The notes under the pieces were generated by a model. That model did not search any database. It was not told where the DNA came from and worked only from the letters and a program-made list of their open reading frames with translations. This document shows, one piece after another, positions 8,400 through 16,763 of a stretch of DNA of 56,720 nt. This DNA comes from CAZRGV01 sp964599655 (lineage in GTDB: Bacteria; Planctomycetota; Planctomycetia; Isosphaerales; Isosphaeraceae), in assembly GCA_964599655.1 (NCBI GenBank), contig CAZRGV010000025.1, positions 1 to 56,720 on the forward strand, in the 5' to 3' direction. Each line of letters begins with the position of its first letter. The first letter of the stretch is position 1. The translations under genes were made by a program, and so were the position numbers.

Positions 8400-9068
8400 A
8401 TGACTCGAAGGACTCTCGCCATTGCCCTGTTCGCCACTTTGGGTCTGGCCACACCGACCTGGCGCGCTGGCGCCGCGGAACCCGCGACGCCAGCCGCGGC
8501 CGAAGACGGTTGGATTTCGCTCTTCGATGGGAAGTCGCTCAACGGCTGGTCCGTGGTCGAACTCCCCGGCCGCAAGACCAAGTGGGAGGTGAAAGACGGC
8601 CAGCTCTGTGGCTCGGGCGAGGCGTCGATGCTGGTCACCGACAAAGGCGGATTCAAGAACTTCAAGTTCCGCGCCGAGATCAAAATCAACGATCATGGGA
8701 ACTCGGGGATGTATTTCCGAACGACGGAGAAGCCTGGATTCAGCGACGGCTACGAAGCGCAGATCAACAGCACCCACGCCGACCCGATCCGCACCGGATC
8801 GATCTATACAATGGTTCATGTCTACAAACAGCTCGTGCCTCCGGACACGTGGTTCACGCAGGAAGTCGACGTGGTGGACAAGGATTATCGCGGCAAGACC
8901 GTTACGTCGATTACGGTGAAGGTCAACGACGAGGTCCTCTACGAATTGCTCGACTACGACCGGACGTTCAAGGAAGGGCATTTTGCCTTCCAGCAACACG
9001 ACCCAGGCAGCAAGGTCTGCATCCGGAAGGTTGAGGTCATGCCGCTGCCCGACAATGTGAAGAAGTGA
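8400..9068 (+). CDS. Secreted DUF1080 (3-keto-disaccharide hydrolase-like) protein
   Basis: A 222-residue protein with a classical signal peptide (MTRRTLAIALFATLGLATPTW, cleavage probably near AGA-AEP) and a single DUF1080 concanavalin-like beta-sandwich domain. The domain opens with the diagnostic DGWISLFDGKSLNGW and continues with WEVKDGQLCGSGE, GNSGMYFRT and GYEAQINS. DUF1080 proteins are greatly expanded in Planctomycetota. Some members hydrolyse 3-keto-glycosides, so a role in periplasmic sugar degradation is an inference. AAGGA lies nine bases before the ATG. It converges with the transporter genes, with a hairpin between. Confidence 0.9.
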   Translation: MTRRTLAIALFATLGLATPTWRAGAAEPATPAAAEDGWISLFDGKSLNGWSVVELPGRKTKWEVKDGQLCGSGEASMLVTDKGGFKNFKFRAEIKINDHGNSGMYFRTTEKPGFSDGYEAQINSTHADPIRTGSIYTMVHVYKQLVPPDTWFTQEVDVVDKDYRGKTVTSITVKVNDEVLYELLDYDRTFKEGHFAFQQHDPGSKVCIRKVEVMPLPDNVKK

Positions 9069-9091
9069 CACGCGCCACGATGGCACGTCCA

Positions 9092-9119
9092 GGAGGGGTG
9101 ATCGATCCATCGCCCCTCC
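9092..9119. terminator. Terminator hairpin between DUF1080 gene and transporter operon
   Basis: GGAGGGGTGAT (9092-9102) pairs with ATCGCCCCTCC (9109-9119), 11 pairs including one G-T wobble, with a 6-base loop. It lies between convergent genes and lacks a T-run. Confidence 0.55.
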
Positions 9120-9140
9120 GAAACAACCTGGCACGCGAGA

Positions 9141-9260
9141 TCAATCGTCGTGCGAATCGAGCCGCTGATCCGAGGTCAGGAGTCGGAAGAAGCAGTAGCC
9201 GGTCGCGGAAAGAACAATGGCCCAGACGGAGATCATGAAGATCCAGGCATTCAGCGTCAT
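9141..9260 (-). CDS. Small single-span membrane protein, MetS-like partner subunit of the NSS transporter
   Basis: A 39-residue open frame from ATG 9260 to TGA 9141, beginning MTLNAWIFMISVWAIVLS and ending DQRLDSHDD. It is one hydrophobic helix (about residues 5-27) with a charged C-terminus. It starts two bases after the stop of the symporter gene, so it is almost certainly translationally coupled. In some bacteria NSS-family methionine/alanine transporters (MetP) need a tiny membrane subunit, MetS, encoded just downstream; size, topology and position all fit. Sequence identity with known MetS could not be tested. It is too short for ordinary gene callers and easily missed. Confidence 0.75.
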   Translation of the reverse strand: MTLNAWIFMISVWAIVLSATGYCFFRLLTSDQRLDSHDD

Positions 9261-9262
9261 GT

Positions 9263-10981
9263 TCAGGCCCTCCCATCCCGATAGCGCCTGGCCCAGGCCC
9301 GGTTGACCGTCAAGGCCAGCAGGGCGAACAGGACGACGAGAACGATCCGATCAATGTTTCTTATCACTTTTAACTGATCATAGAAACGCCGTTCCTCGAC
9401 GGTGGCGTTCGGTCCAAGCGTCAGGTCCCGGTGCAAGAGCTTGCCGATCATTCCTTGACCCGACCACTCCCAGGCGGGCGGTGCTTGTCCCGTGAATGGT
9501 GCCCGAAGGTAGGGCTCCCACCCCTTCTCCTCCTGGGTTGTCGCGCCCGTCTCCGAGTTTGTGACCTCGACCAGACCCCTGGGCTGAAACACGTTCGCGG
9601 CCAGGATGAGCAGCAAGAAGACGGGCGTCACATACCGGATGATGTGGTAGAAGGCGCGCGGGACCCGGATCTCGGCCCCCTTGTTCAGTTCTTCCCATCC
9701 CCGACGGATGCCGAAGACCCAGGCGAAGAGGATCGACTCGATGACCGCGAAGACGACCAAGGCGATTGTACCGGCCCAGTAGTCGAACTCACCGTTGAAG
9801 CTGTTTTCGTGGAAGATCGCCACGGGGACGGCCAGCGTCAGCAGCAATCCTCCGAGCGCCACGGCGCTCTTGACGCGAGTGAAGCCAAACTCTTCCTGGA
9901 GGAACGCCAGGATCGGCTGGCCCATGGCGAGCGAGCTCGTGATGGCGGCGAAGAAAAGCAGCCCGAACCAAAGGAAACCAGCCACGGGGGCAAACCATCC
10001 CCAGTTGTTGAAGAGGGTCGGAAAGACCATGAACCCGAGGCCAAACCCCGAGCCTCCCGCCGTCTTTTGCTGCACGGCCGCAAGCCCGAGATAGGCCGTG
10101 GCGATCGGCAGCAGGATCGTGCCGCCGAGGATGACTTCGCAGAATTCGTTGGTCCAGGCGGTGGTGGCGCCCGTCAGAGCGACGTCGTCCTTCTCTCGAA
10201 GGTACGACGCGTAGCAATGCACCGAACCCATGCCGATCGAGAGCGTGAAGAAAATCTGCCCGGCCGCCGCGATCCAGGTAGCCGGGTTGGCCATCTGGTC
10301 AAACCTCGGATTCCAGACGAAGTTGAGCCCACGGAACGGACTTTCGATCGCCTTAGGATCCGTGGAAGGATCGATCATCAAGCCGCGGATGGCCAGAATC
10401 GTCGCGAAAAGAATCAAGAGCGGCATCCCAACCTTCGCGACGAGCTCGATGCCACGGGCCAAGCCGCGAGAGAGAATAAAAATATTCAGGCAGATACAGA
10501 TCGCGAAGATCCCCATGCCCCAGCCACTGATGGCGAGGATCTGGTTCTCTCGTTCGCCGGTTAACTGCTGAAAGAAGACCTCGGGCGACTGCCGGAAGAA
10601 CCCCCCAATCGCGGAATACCCCGCATAAGCCAGGCACCACGACTCGATGTAGAGGTAGTACGAGGCGATGACCAGACACGACCAGAGTCCGAGAACGCCG
10701 AGGTACTTCCAGACGCGTCCCTCGCCCATCGTATGAAAGATTCCAGGCGCACTATGATGACCGTACTTGCCACCATAGCGACCCATGGTCCACTCGACCC
10801 ACATTAGGGGCAAACCCATCACGACCAGAGCCACGATGTACGGGATGAGGAAGGCGCCACCACCGTTTTTCGCGGCCTGCGCGGGAAAACGGAGGAAGTT
10901 ACCCAGGCCGACCGCGTTGCCGGCCATCGCCAGGACCAGACCCATACGCGACGCCCAGCGCTCTTTCGGCTTCGATTGCAT
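9263..10981 (-). CDS. Sodium:amino-acid symporter of the NSS (SNF) family, MetP-like
   Basis: A 572-residue polytopic inner-membrane protein with about 12 hydrophobic helices. The first helix carries the NSS sodium/substrate signature AGNAVGLGNFLRFP followed by KNGGGAFLIPY, diagnostic of LeuT-fold NSS transporters. Substrates of the family are amino acids and related compounds; methionine/alanine is suggested only by the MetS-like gene that follows. A polar stretch of about 70 residues between the last two helices (ATTQEEKGWEPYLRAPFTGQ) is probably extracytoplasmic and longer than in LeuT. ATG 10981 has GAGG seven bases upstream; a TTG two codons earlier is less likely. The cstA gene lies 123 bp upstream on the same strand. 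Confidence 0.9.
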   Translation of the reverse strand: MQSKPKERWASRMGLVLAMAGNAVGLGNFLRFPAQAAKNGGGAFLIPYIVALVVMGLPLMWVEWTMGRYGGKYGHHSAPGIFHTMGEGRVWKYLGVLGLWSCLVIASYYLYIESWCLAYAGYSAIGGFFRQSPEVFFQQLTGERENQILAISGWGMGIFAICICLNIFILSRGLARGIELVAKVGMPLLILFATILAIRGLMIDPSTDPKAIESPFRGLNFVWNPRFDQMANPATWIAAAGQIFFTLSIGMGSVHCYASYLREKDDVALTGATTAWTNEFCEVILGGTILLPIATAYLGLAAVQQKTAGGSGFGLGFMVFPTLFNNWGWFAPVAGFLWFGLLFFAAITSSLAMGQPILAFLQEEFGFTRVKSAVALGGLLLTLAVPVAIFHENSFNGEFDYWAGTIALVVFAVIESILFAWVFGIRRGWEELNKGAEIRVPRAFYHIIRYVTPVFLLLILAANVFQPRGLVEVTNSETGATTQEEKGWEPYLRAPFTGQAPPAWEWSGQGMIGKLLHRDLTLGPNATVEERRFYDQLKVIRNIDRIVLVVLFALLALTVNRAWARRYRDGRA

Positions 10982-11104
10982 CAGCAAACCTCGGTTCGTG
11001 CTCTACGATCCACCCCGGTTCCCTGGCGCCTCGGTCGGCGTGCTCGATGCCATGTCATCGTCAGCCCATGGCCGGCCGACAGTCTGGATTCGGCTCGTCT
11101 TGGT

Positions 11105-13246
11105 TTACTCGGCAAGCTTCCCAGTCATCGCCGAGGTCGTTTCGCCACGGACAACGGCGATCCAACGACCGACTGCGGCAAAAGTCAAGATCGCCACGCA
11201 GGTCAGCAACATCACGGTCAGGCCGATGTTAAGCCAGCCCTTCAGAACGTCGCCGCTCTGGACCCACGGATAGTAGGTCTTCGTGATCTCCAGGTACGCC
11301 GCCGAAAGCGTGGTGCTGGCCACGAAGGTCATCGGCAGCAGGGTCACCGCCGCATACTTGATCCGCCCTCCGTTGATCAGCGCTGTCGTCACGATCAGCA
11401 ACGCGATCAACGCGAGAAGCTGGTTGGCCATGCCGAACATCGGCCAGATGGTTGCAACTGACCCCGTCCAGATGAAGTAGCCCCAGCCGAAGACGACCAG
11501 CCCGGTCGCCAGCAACGAGGCTGGGAGCCAGTCCAGATCTCCTAGCGGCTTCCAGACCTTGCCCAGAAATTCCTGAAGCATGAAGCGGCCGATACGTGTC
11601 CCTGTATCAATAGTTGTAAGAATAAAGAGTGCCTCGAACATAATGGCAAAATGATACCAGTATTTGATCAACCATCTCATCCCAGGAATCGCGTCGGTCA
11701 AGATTCTGGCCATGCCGATCGCGAGGGTCACCGCGCCTCCTGTCCGGCCGTGCAGCGACTCCCCCACTTCTTGCTCCAGCTCGACGAGTTCTGTCTTCGA
11801 ACCGTGCTCGTCGACCTCCAACGCCGCGAGTTGCTGGGCAAACTGGGGGCGTTTGGCCAGGTCGATGTTGACGTCGTAATACATCGTGTTCGGCAAGGAG
11901 GCCGCCGCGATCAGGGCGACAATGCCCACGAGACCTTCCATCAGCATCGCGCCATAGCCGATCATGCGGCAGTCCGACTCCCTGTCCACCATCTTGGGCG
12001 TCGTGCCTGAGGAGACAAGTGCGTGGAAGCCGGAGATGGCTCCGCACATGATGCATATAAAGACGTAGGGGAAAATGGCACCCTTGAAGTAGGGTCCGCC
12101 ACCGCCGGCGAATTGTTCGTTGATCGGTGGAGCCTTGAGGGCCGGATTCGCGGCGATGACGCCCAGCACGAGCAGGGCGATCGTTCCGATCTTGAGAAAG
12201 CTGGAAAGGTAATCCCGGGGGCAGAGGAGCAACCAGACCGGGAGCACCGAGGCGATGAACCCGTACGAGGCGATGGCGATGATCGTCCCCTCCCGCGAGA
12301 GCGAGAAGTAGGGTTCCAGCGCGGAGCCCGGAACATAGGCTCCCGCGAACGTCGCTCCGAGCACTCCGACGGCGCCCAGGATCGACGCCTCGACGACTCT
12401 TCCTTTGCGAATCCGATACATGTACAGCCCGACCAACAACGCGATTGGGATGGTACACGCGATGGTAAAGGTTCCCCAAGAGCTTCCCGGGACGAGTCGC
12501 TTGCTCCCTTGTGGAAGAATCAAGGCCGCGCGTTCNNNNNNNNNNNNNNNNNNNNNNNNNNNNNNNNNNNNNGTCGTCTTGGCGGCGGTCGGGACGCTCA
12601 GCTCGAATCCTTCGTGAAAGGGCAACTCGCGAGTTCGGTCCTTCAGGTCGTACCGATAGGTCGAACCGGGTTCGACCGTGTAGATCGTCGTCTCCTTGGT
12701 CATGACCTTCGCGATCTTGGCCCCCTCGGGCAAGACCAGTGTCGTGCCGGCCTGCATGGGCACGTCCTCGCCGCCGAGGGCCTTGACGACAACGATTCCG
12801 AGGCCGGCCAGTGCGATGATGATCACGTAAAGAATAGCCACGGCGGTCGCCGTCGCGGCGACGGGACCGACCTCTTCACGGGCGATTCCGGCCAGGCTCT
12901 GCCCGCCTCGCCTTGTGGAAACGGCGAGCACCAGGAAATCCTGCACGGCCCCGGCCAAGCAAACGCCGAAGACCAGCCAGATCAGGCCGGGCAGGTAGCC
13001 GAACTGGATCGCCAGGACGGGTCCGATGAGCGGTCCCGCGCCCGAGATCGCCGCGAAGTGGTGGCCGAAGAGGACCCAGCGGTTCGTCGGATGGAAGTTC
13101 TGTCCATCGTAGTTCGTGTGCGAGGGAGTGATGCGCGTATCGTCGAGCGCCGCCACCTTCGCCGCCAGGAAGGCGCTGTAGTAGCGGTAGGCCACGGCCA
13201 GCGCCGCCAGAACTCCCAGCATTACCCACATCGCTTGAACGGTCAT
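11105..13246 (-). CDS. cstA: Carbon starvation protein CstA-like peptide/pyruvate transporter
   Basis: A 713-residue polytopic inner-membrane protein. The N-terminal half has the CstA hallmarks NYDGQNFHPTNRWVLFGHHF, IAGAGPLIGPVLA-like ISGAGPLIGPVLAIQFGY and ARRGGQS-like STRRGGQSLAGIA; later come GTTPKMVDRESDCRMIGYGAM and IGRFMLQEFLGKVW. The family takes up peptides or pyruvate during carbon starvation. Between the usual helices 4 and 5 there is an extra segment of roughly 90 residues (about 160-250), probably extracytoplasmic and holding a 37-N gap (12536-12572). The gap keeps the reading frame. ATG 13246 has AAGG six bases upstream. No small YbdD-like gene is seen downstream. Confidence 0.92.
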   Translation of the reverse strand: MTVQAMWVMLGVLAALAVAYRYYSAFLAAKVAALDDTRITPSHTNYDGQNFHPTNRWVLFGHHFAAISGAGPLIGPVLAIQFGYLPGLIWLVFGVCLAGAVQDFLVLAVSTRRGGQSLAGIAREEVGPVAATATAVAILYVIIIALAGLGIVVVKALGGEDVPMQAGTTLVLPEGAKIAKVMTKETTIYTVEPGSTYRYDLKDRTRELPFHEGFELSVPTAAKTXXXXXXXXXXXXXERAALILPQGSKRLVPGSSWGTFTIACTIPIALLVGLYMYRIRKGRVVEASILGAVGVLGATFAGAYVPGSALEPYFSLSREGTIIAIASYGFIASVLPVWLLLCPRDYLSSFLKIGTIALLVLGVIAANPALKAPPINEQFAGGGGPYFKGAIFPYVFICIMCGAISGFHALVSSGTTPKMVDRESDCRMIGYGAMLMEGLVGIVALIAAASLPNTMYYDVNIDLAKRPQFAQQLAALEVDEHGSKTELVELEQEVGESLHGRTGGAVTLAIGMARILTDAIPGMRWLIKYWYHFAIMFEALFILTTIDTGTRIGRFMLQEFLGKVWKPLGDLDWLPASLLATGLVVFGWGYFIWTGSVATIWPMFGMANQLLALIALLIVTTALINGGRIKYAAVTLLPMTFVASTTLSAAYLEITKTYYPWVQSGDVLKGWLNIGLTVMLLTCVAILTFAAVGRWIAVVRGETTSAMTGKLAE
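12536..12572. other. Assembly gap (37 N) inside cstA
   Basis: Undetermined bases in the inserted extracytoplasmic segment of CstA. The frames on both sides agree with the stated gap length. Confidence 0.95.
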
Positions 13247-13765
13247 CGCGAGCCTTCCCTCAACGACGCAAGTCGGGAGGCGGAGCGATCAATCCGCCGT
13301 AACCCGTGCGACGATCCCCAGTTTACGATGGGCCTCGTCGGCGTCAAGCCGCGCGATGGATCGGCGTCACGAGTCGACGTCGTACAAGGTCGGCGATGGA
13401 TTCGGTTCGAGACGTACCGCCGGAATCCGAACCCGCTCATGAGTCGGGAAGGCACCTGTAACGCCTTCGAATACGCGGTTCCCGAATGCGGCGTTCCTGG
13501 CTCGCCCCTGGTCTTGGCAACCTAGGTCTCGTCCTCTCAAGAGGATTTGGAAAATTCGGCGTAACCTCAAAATTCACCAAATTTGATGAAATCGCTCAAT
13601 TCGATCGGAAGTCTGTCCGATTTCATGACAGACTTGCCGCCGGAACAAAACCTCTCCCTCGGCGGATGAGATTTGGGAGCCGGGCGTTGTTGCTTGCCAG
13701 CAATCCGGGCGCTCGATCGTTCTCAAACGCTTGATCCCATTCGAGAAAACTCGGAGGCTCTCAGG
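13247..13765. promoter_or_regulatory. Divergent control region between cstA and the outer-membrane barrel gene
   Basis: A 519-bp region without a convincing gene. Its right part (about 13545-13640) is clearly more AT-rich than its surroundings (AAAATTCACCAAATTTGATG) and contains a perfect inverted repeat at 13609-13635. Both genes must be transcribed from here. Confidence 0.55.
13609..13635. promoter_or_regulatory. Perfect 9-bp inverted repeat upstream of the porin gene
   Basis: AAGTCTGTC (13609-13617) and GACAGACTT (13627-13635), separated by nine bases, with further CGG/CCG outside after one extra base. The position, about 130 bp before the porin ATG in an AT-rich stretch, fits either an operator for a dimeric regulator or an RNA stem in a leader. 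Confidence 0.45.
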
Positions 13766-15385
13766 ATGAGAGGTGTTGCTGTTTCCAGGAAGGCAGTCCT
13801 TGCCGTGATGGCCGTCGTTTTGGGCCTTCTCGGACAGGAGGCGCGGGCCCAGATTAGCGGTTTACCCCCGTTGCCTCCGTTGCCGTCCTCCGGCACTTCG
13901 GCTCAGGTTCCAGCGTTGTACCTGAGTGGGGGAACGACAACGCCATCCGCTCAGCCAAGTTCCGTTTCGAGTGGAATCCGCCAGGTTCAGGCGACGCCCG
14001 GCGATCAACCGCAGCCCCCTCCCTCGATCCCCGGAGGGCTTCCAGGCGCTGCCGAAGAGGTGCCACCTGTCTCAGCACCGGGCGGTCAGCCAGTGCCTAA
14101 CACGACCGACCTTGCGGCTCCAGCGGCCGAACGCGCCTTTGGGGGTGGTGAACCAACCCTGGAGACCGCCGAAGCCGAGAGTGCGGGCGAGTCAGAAGAG
14201 GAAGAGGATACGCGCGGCCTTCTCATGAAGGCCCTGAACTTCCCCACCGATTCCCCGGTGAAGGTCTACGGCTGGATCCAGAACAGCTTCACGGGGAACC
14301 CGAGTCAGCCGTCCGATGGCGTGAACTTCGGCGTCAATCCGAACTTCAAGGCCAACCAGTGGATGGGGAACCAGTACTACCTCATCTTCGAAAAACCCAT
14401 CGAGCAGAACGACAAGGTCAATTTCGGCTTCCGGGTCGATAACCTGTTTGGCAACGACTGGCAGTTCAACAAGATGTACGGCCTCTTCGATCGAGCGTTC
14501 AGGCCGGGACAGTTCACGGGCTATGACCTGGCCCAGGTTTACGCGGAAGTGCACTTACCGATCCTGACCAAGGGTGGCCTCGATATCAAAGGCGGCCGCT
14601 GGTACACCCTGGCCGGTTACGAGGTCGTCCCTGCGGTCGGCCGTCCCTTGCTCTCGGTCCCTTACATGTTCAATTACGGACAGCCATTCACCCATTTCGG
14701 AATGGTCTCGACCTTCCACTTGACCGACAAGATCAATATCTACAATGGCGCCATCAACGGTTGGGATCGTTGGATCAACGCGAACTACAAGTGGGGGTAC
14801 ATCGGCGGCTTCTCCTGGACCTTCAACGAGGACAAAACGTCGCTCACGGTCATCACGGTGCAAGGCCCGAACCAGTTCCCGAACTTCCTTCCCGCGAACA
14901 CCCCGATCGTCCCGACCGGAGCGACGCCAACACCCTTCCTGGCAGGTCGCCGTAACCTCGGCTATGGCGGAAATAACCGCTCGCTCTTCACGACCGTCTT
15001 GACCCACAAGTGGGGCGACAAGCTGACCCAGGTCATGGAAACCGACCAGGGCTTCGAGCAAAACGTGCCGGGCCTGGGCCCGGGTGGCACGAATCAGAAC
15101 GAGTCCTGGTACAGCTTCGGCAACTGGTTCCTGTACGACTTCTTTGGAAACGGCAAGCTGACCGGCGTCTGGCGCAGTGAAGTCTTCCGCGATAACAACG
15201 GCGCACGGACCGGCTTCGCCACCACCTTCGCCGAAATGACGCTGGGCATGATCTGTAAACCCAAGGACTGGCTCTGGATCCGTCCCGAAGCACGCTATGA
15301 CTGGGCGCGGAGCGGACACCCCTACAACGGCGGCGTCTCGAACAGCCAGTTCACCATGGGCCTCGACGTGATTCTGCTCTACTGA
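13766..15385 (+). CDS. Outer-membrane beta-barrel porin (BBP2/DUF1597-type)
   Basis: A 539-residue protein with a signal peptide (VLAVMAVVLGLLGQEARAQ), a Pro/Ser/Gly-rich linker (about 30-130, with PPLPPLPSSGTS), a short acidic stretch (ESEEEEDTRG) and then a barrel of about 390 residues with alternating aromatic strands: VKVYGWIQNSFTGNP, NQYYLIFEKP, GFRVDNLFG. The C-terminus ends in an aromatic strand (FTMGLDVILLY), as expected for BAM-assembled barrels. The Pro-rich linker suggests a periplasmic tether before the pore. ATG 13766 has GGAGG eight bases upstream and opens the signal peptide. A strong hairpin follows the stop. The solute is unknown. Confidence 0.85.
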   Translation: MRGVAVSRKAVLAVMAVVLGLLGQEARAQISGLPPLPPLPSSGTSAQVPALYLSGGTTTPSAQPSSVSSGIRQVQATPGDQPQPPPSIPGGLPGAAEEVPPVSAPGGQPVPNTTDLAAPAAERAFGGGEPTLETAEAESAGESEEEEDTRGLLMKALNFPTDSPVKVYGWIQNSFTGNPSQPSDGVNFGVNPNFKANQWMGNQYYLIFEKPIEQNDKVNFGFRVDNLFGNDWQFNKMYGLFDRAFRPGQFTGYDLAQVYAEVHLPILTKGGLDIKGGRWYTLAGYEVVPAVGRPLLSVPYMFNYGQPFTHFGMVSTFHLTDKINIYNGAINGWDRWINANYKWGYIGGFSWTFNEDKTSLTVITVQGPNQFPNFLPANTPIVPTGATPTPFLAGRRNLGYGGNNRSLFTTVLTHKWGDKLTQVMETDQGFEQNVPGLGPGGTNQNESWYSFGNWFLYDFFGNGKLTGVWRSEVFRDNNGARTGFATTFAEMTLGMICKPKDWLWIRPEARYDWARSGHPYNGGVSNSQFTMGLDVILLY

Positions 15386-15432
15386 CGGGTCGGTCGAGTT
15401 CCGCCTCCCCTCACTCTCAGCTCCCAATCAAA

Positions 15433-15470
15433 CCGCCCATCGCGCTCCCCCAGCGGAGCCCGATGGGCGG
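15433..15470 (+). terminator. Terminator hairpin after the porin gene
   Basis: CCGCCCATCG (15433-15442) and CGATGGGCGG (15461-15470) form a perfect 10-bp stem with an 18-base loop, 48 bp after the porin stop. The T-tract is weak (TTCGCC). Confidence 0.6.
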
Positions 15471-15725
15471 TTCGCCCAATCTCCCCAGCACCAACGTCAT
15501 TCGTCCATTCCGTTGGCCAAGTTCGACTCGCCACCGGATCAAGCAGTCCTGCCCCTTTTTTTTGCTAGCAGTCGATGAAACAAAACCCAATGAATTCGTT
15601 ATCAAAAAAAGTAAAACCCGCTTTCCGAATAGGTTACGACAAATTCGGCACACAAACCACCAGTCGTGGTCTAGAACTCGCTAACTGGGCGGAGTCAACG
15701 ATCCTTAACGAATCGGAGTCCGCCC
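15471..15725 (+). promoter_or_regulatory. AT-rich leader of the repeat-protein gene with start-proximal hairpin
   Basis: The region after the terminator includes a run of eight or more T (about 15551) and an A-rich tract near 15600, then GGGCGGA (15687-15693) and TCCGCCC (15719-15725). The second arm touches the ATG at 15726 and the only Shine-Dalgarno-like GGAG (15715-15718) is at the base of the loop. Pairing would partly occlude ribosome binding. Confidence 0.4.
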
Positions 15726-16343
15726 ATGATGAGTGAATCCACGATTCGCGCGTTGCACGAACGGTTGGACCGCCTCGAACGGACCAACCTCCGGCTCAAC
15801 CGGGAATGCGTCCGCTGGAGAGGGGCAGGATCGGTCGGTCTGGCCACCTTGCTCGTGGTTGCGACCGCCGGAGCGGCGAGTTTGTCTCGTCCCTCGGTCG
15901 AAGGCGGAGAGTTTGTGCTTCGGGATCGCGACGGGAAAATGAGGGCGGCCCTGGCAATCCGTCCCGACGGAACACCTGGCTTCGGGCTTTTTGACGCTCA
16001 GGGCAAGCCGAGACTTTCGTTCGACCTGGGTCCGGGTGGCGAGCCCGGGCTCAATTTCTATGACAAGGACGGCGCGCTCCGGGCCGCCATGGCCATCCGA
16101 CCAAATGGTACGCCGGGCCTTGGCCTCTTTGATTCGCAAGGGCTGCCGAGAGTCTCGATGGATCTGGAAGCGAACGACTCGACCGGAGTCAACATTTACG
16201 GTCAGGGCGGCACGTTACGAGCCGCCCTGGCACTCCGACCGGATGGCACACCGGGCCTCGGCCTATTTGATGCTCAAGGTCAAGTTCGACATTCGATTGA
16301 CCTCGGGCCGGACGACGTCGTAATCCAGCCCGAGGCCCGCTAA
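15726..16343 (+). CDS. Membrane-anchored tandem-repeat protein
   Basis: A 205-residue protein. Residues 5-30 form a short basic coiled coil (ALHERLDRLERTNLRLNREC), about 35-52 a membrane span (VGLATLLVVATAGAASL), and the rest consists of three tandem repeats of about 46 residues with a core R-AALAIRPDGTPGxGLFDxQGxPRxSxDL. Each repeat is built from two related beta-rich halves, as in other Gly/Asp-rich bacterial repeat proteins. The repeats would sit outside the cytoplasm. The function is unknown; surface binding or envelope scaffolding are guesses. The start could be ATG 15726 or the next codon, ATG 15729. Confidence 0.75.
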   Translation: MMSESTIRALHERLDRLERTNLRLNRECVRWRGAGSVGLATLLVVATAGAASLSRPSVEGGEFVLRDRDGKMRAALAIRPDGTPGFGLFDAQGKPRLSFDLGPGGEPGLNFYDKDGALRAAMAIRPNGTPGLGLFDSQGLPRVSMDLEANDSTGVNIYGQGGTLRAALALRPDGTPGLGLFDAQGQVRHSIDLGPDDVVIQPEAR

Positions 16344-16352
16344 ATGGCGCGC

Positions 16353-16763
16353 TCAAGGCGAATTCGGAAGCCAGGGCTTGGCGAGTGGAACAGGTCGTCC
16401 CGTTCCAAACTCACGGTAACTGATGATGCTCCGAGAACGGGCTCTCGATGGCTGGGCACGTGGTGCTTCCACGATGTAATACGGAGGCGGCGCTGTCGGC
16501 GTCCCGGCCACCACCGCGCCTTGCTGGGGGACATATCCAGTCCAGGCGCCACCTGGAGGGACAATGATTCGAGGGGCGGGCGAATAGCCGCTCCAACCGG
16601 AAGGCGCATAGCTTCCCCAGGGATAGCTCGGAGCGTAGCCACTCCATCCGCTCGGATAGCCAGCCCCACCGCTATAGCGAACGCCTTGTGCCCTCGCCGA
16701 CATGGCTCCAGCCGTCAGAATGCCACTGATGGCAAGAATTCCCGCCAGGACAGTCGGTCGCAT
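16353..16763 (-). CDS. Small secreted Gly/Tyr/Pro/Ser-rich protein
   Basis: A 136-residue protein with a signal peptide (MRPTVLAGILAISGILTAG, cleavage probably after MSARA) and a low-complexity mature part rich in Gly, Tyr, Pro and Ser with near-repeats SGWSGYAP, SYPWGSYAP, SGWSGYSP. ATG 16763 has GGAG nine bases upstream; the frame is open for another 59 codons but that leader is not signal-like. The stop lies 9 bp from the convergent repeat-protein stop. It may be an exported structural or adhesive polypeptide; no family is recognised. Confidence 0.65.
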   Translation of the reverse strand: MRPTVLAGILAISGILTAGAMSARAQGVRYSGGAGYPSGWSGYAPSYPWGSYAPSGWSGYSPAPRIIVPPGGAWTGYVPQQGAVVAGTPTAPPPYYIVEAPRAQPSRARSRSIISYREFGTGRPVPLAKPWLPNSP

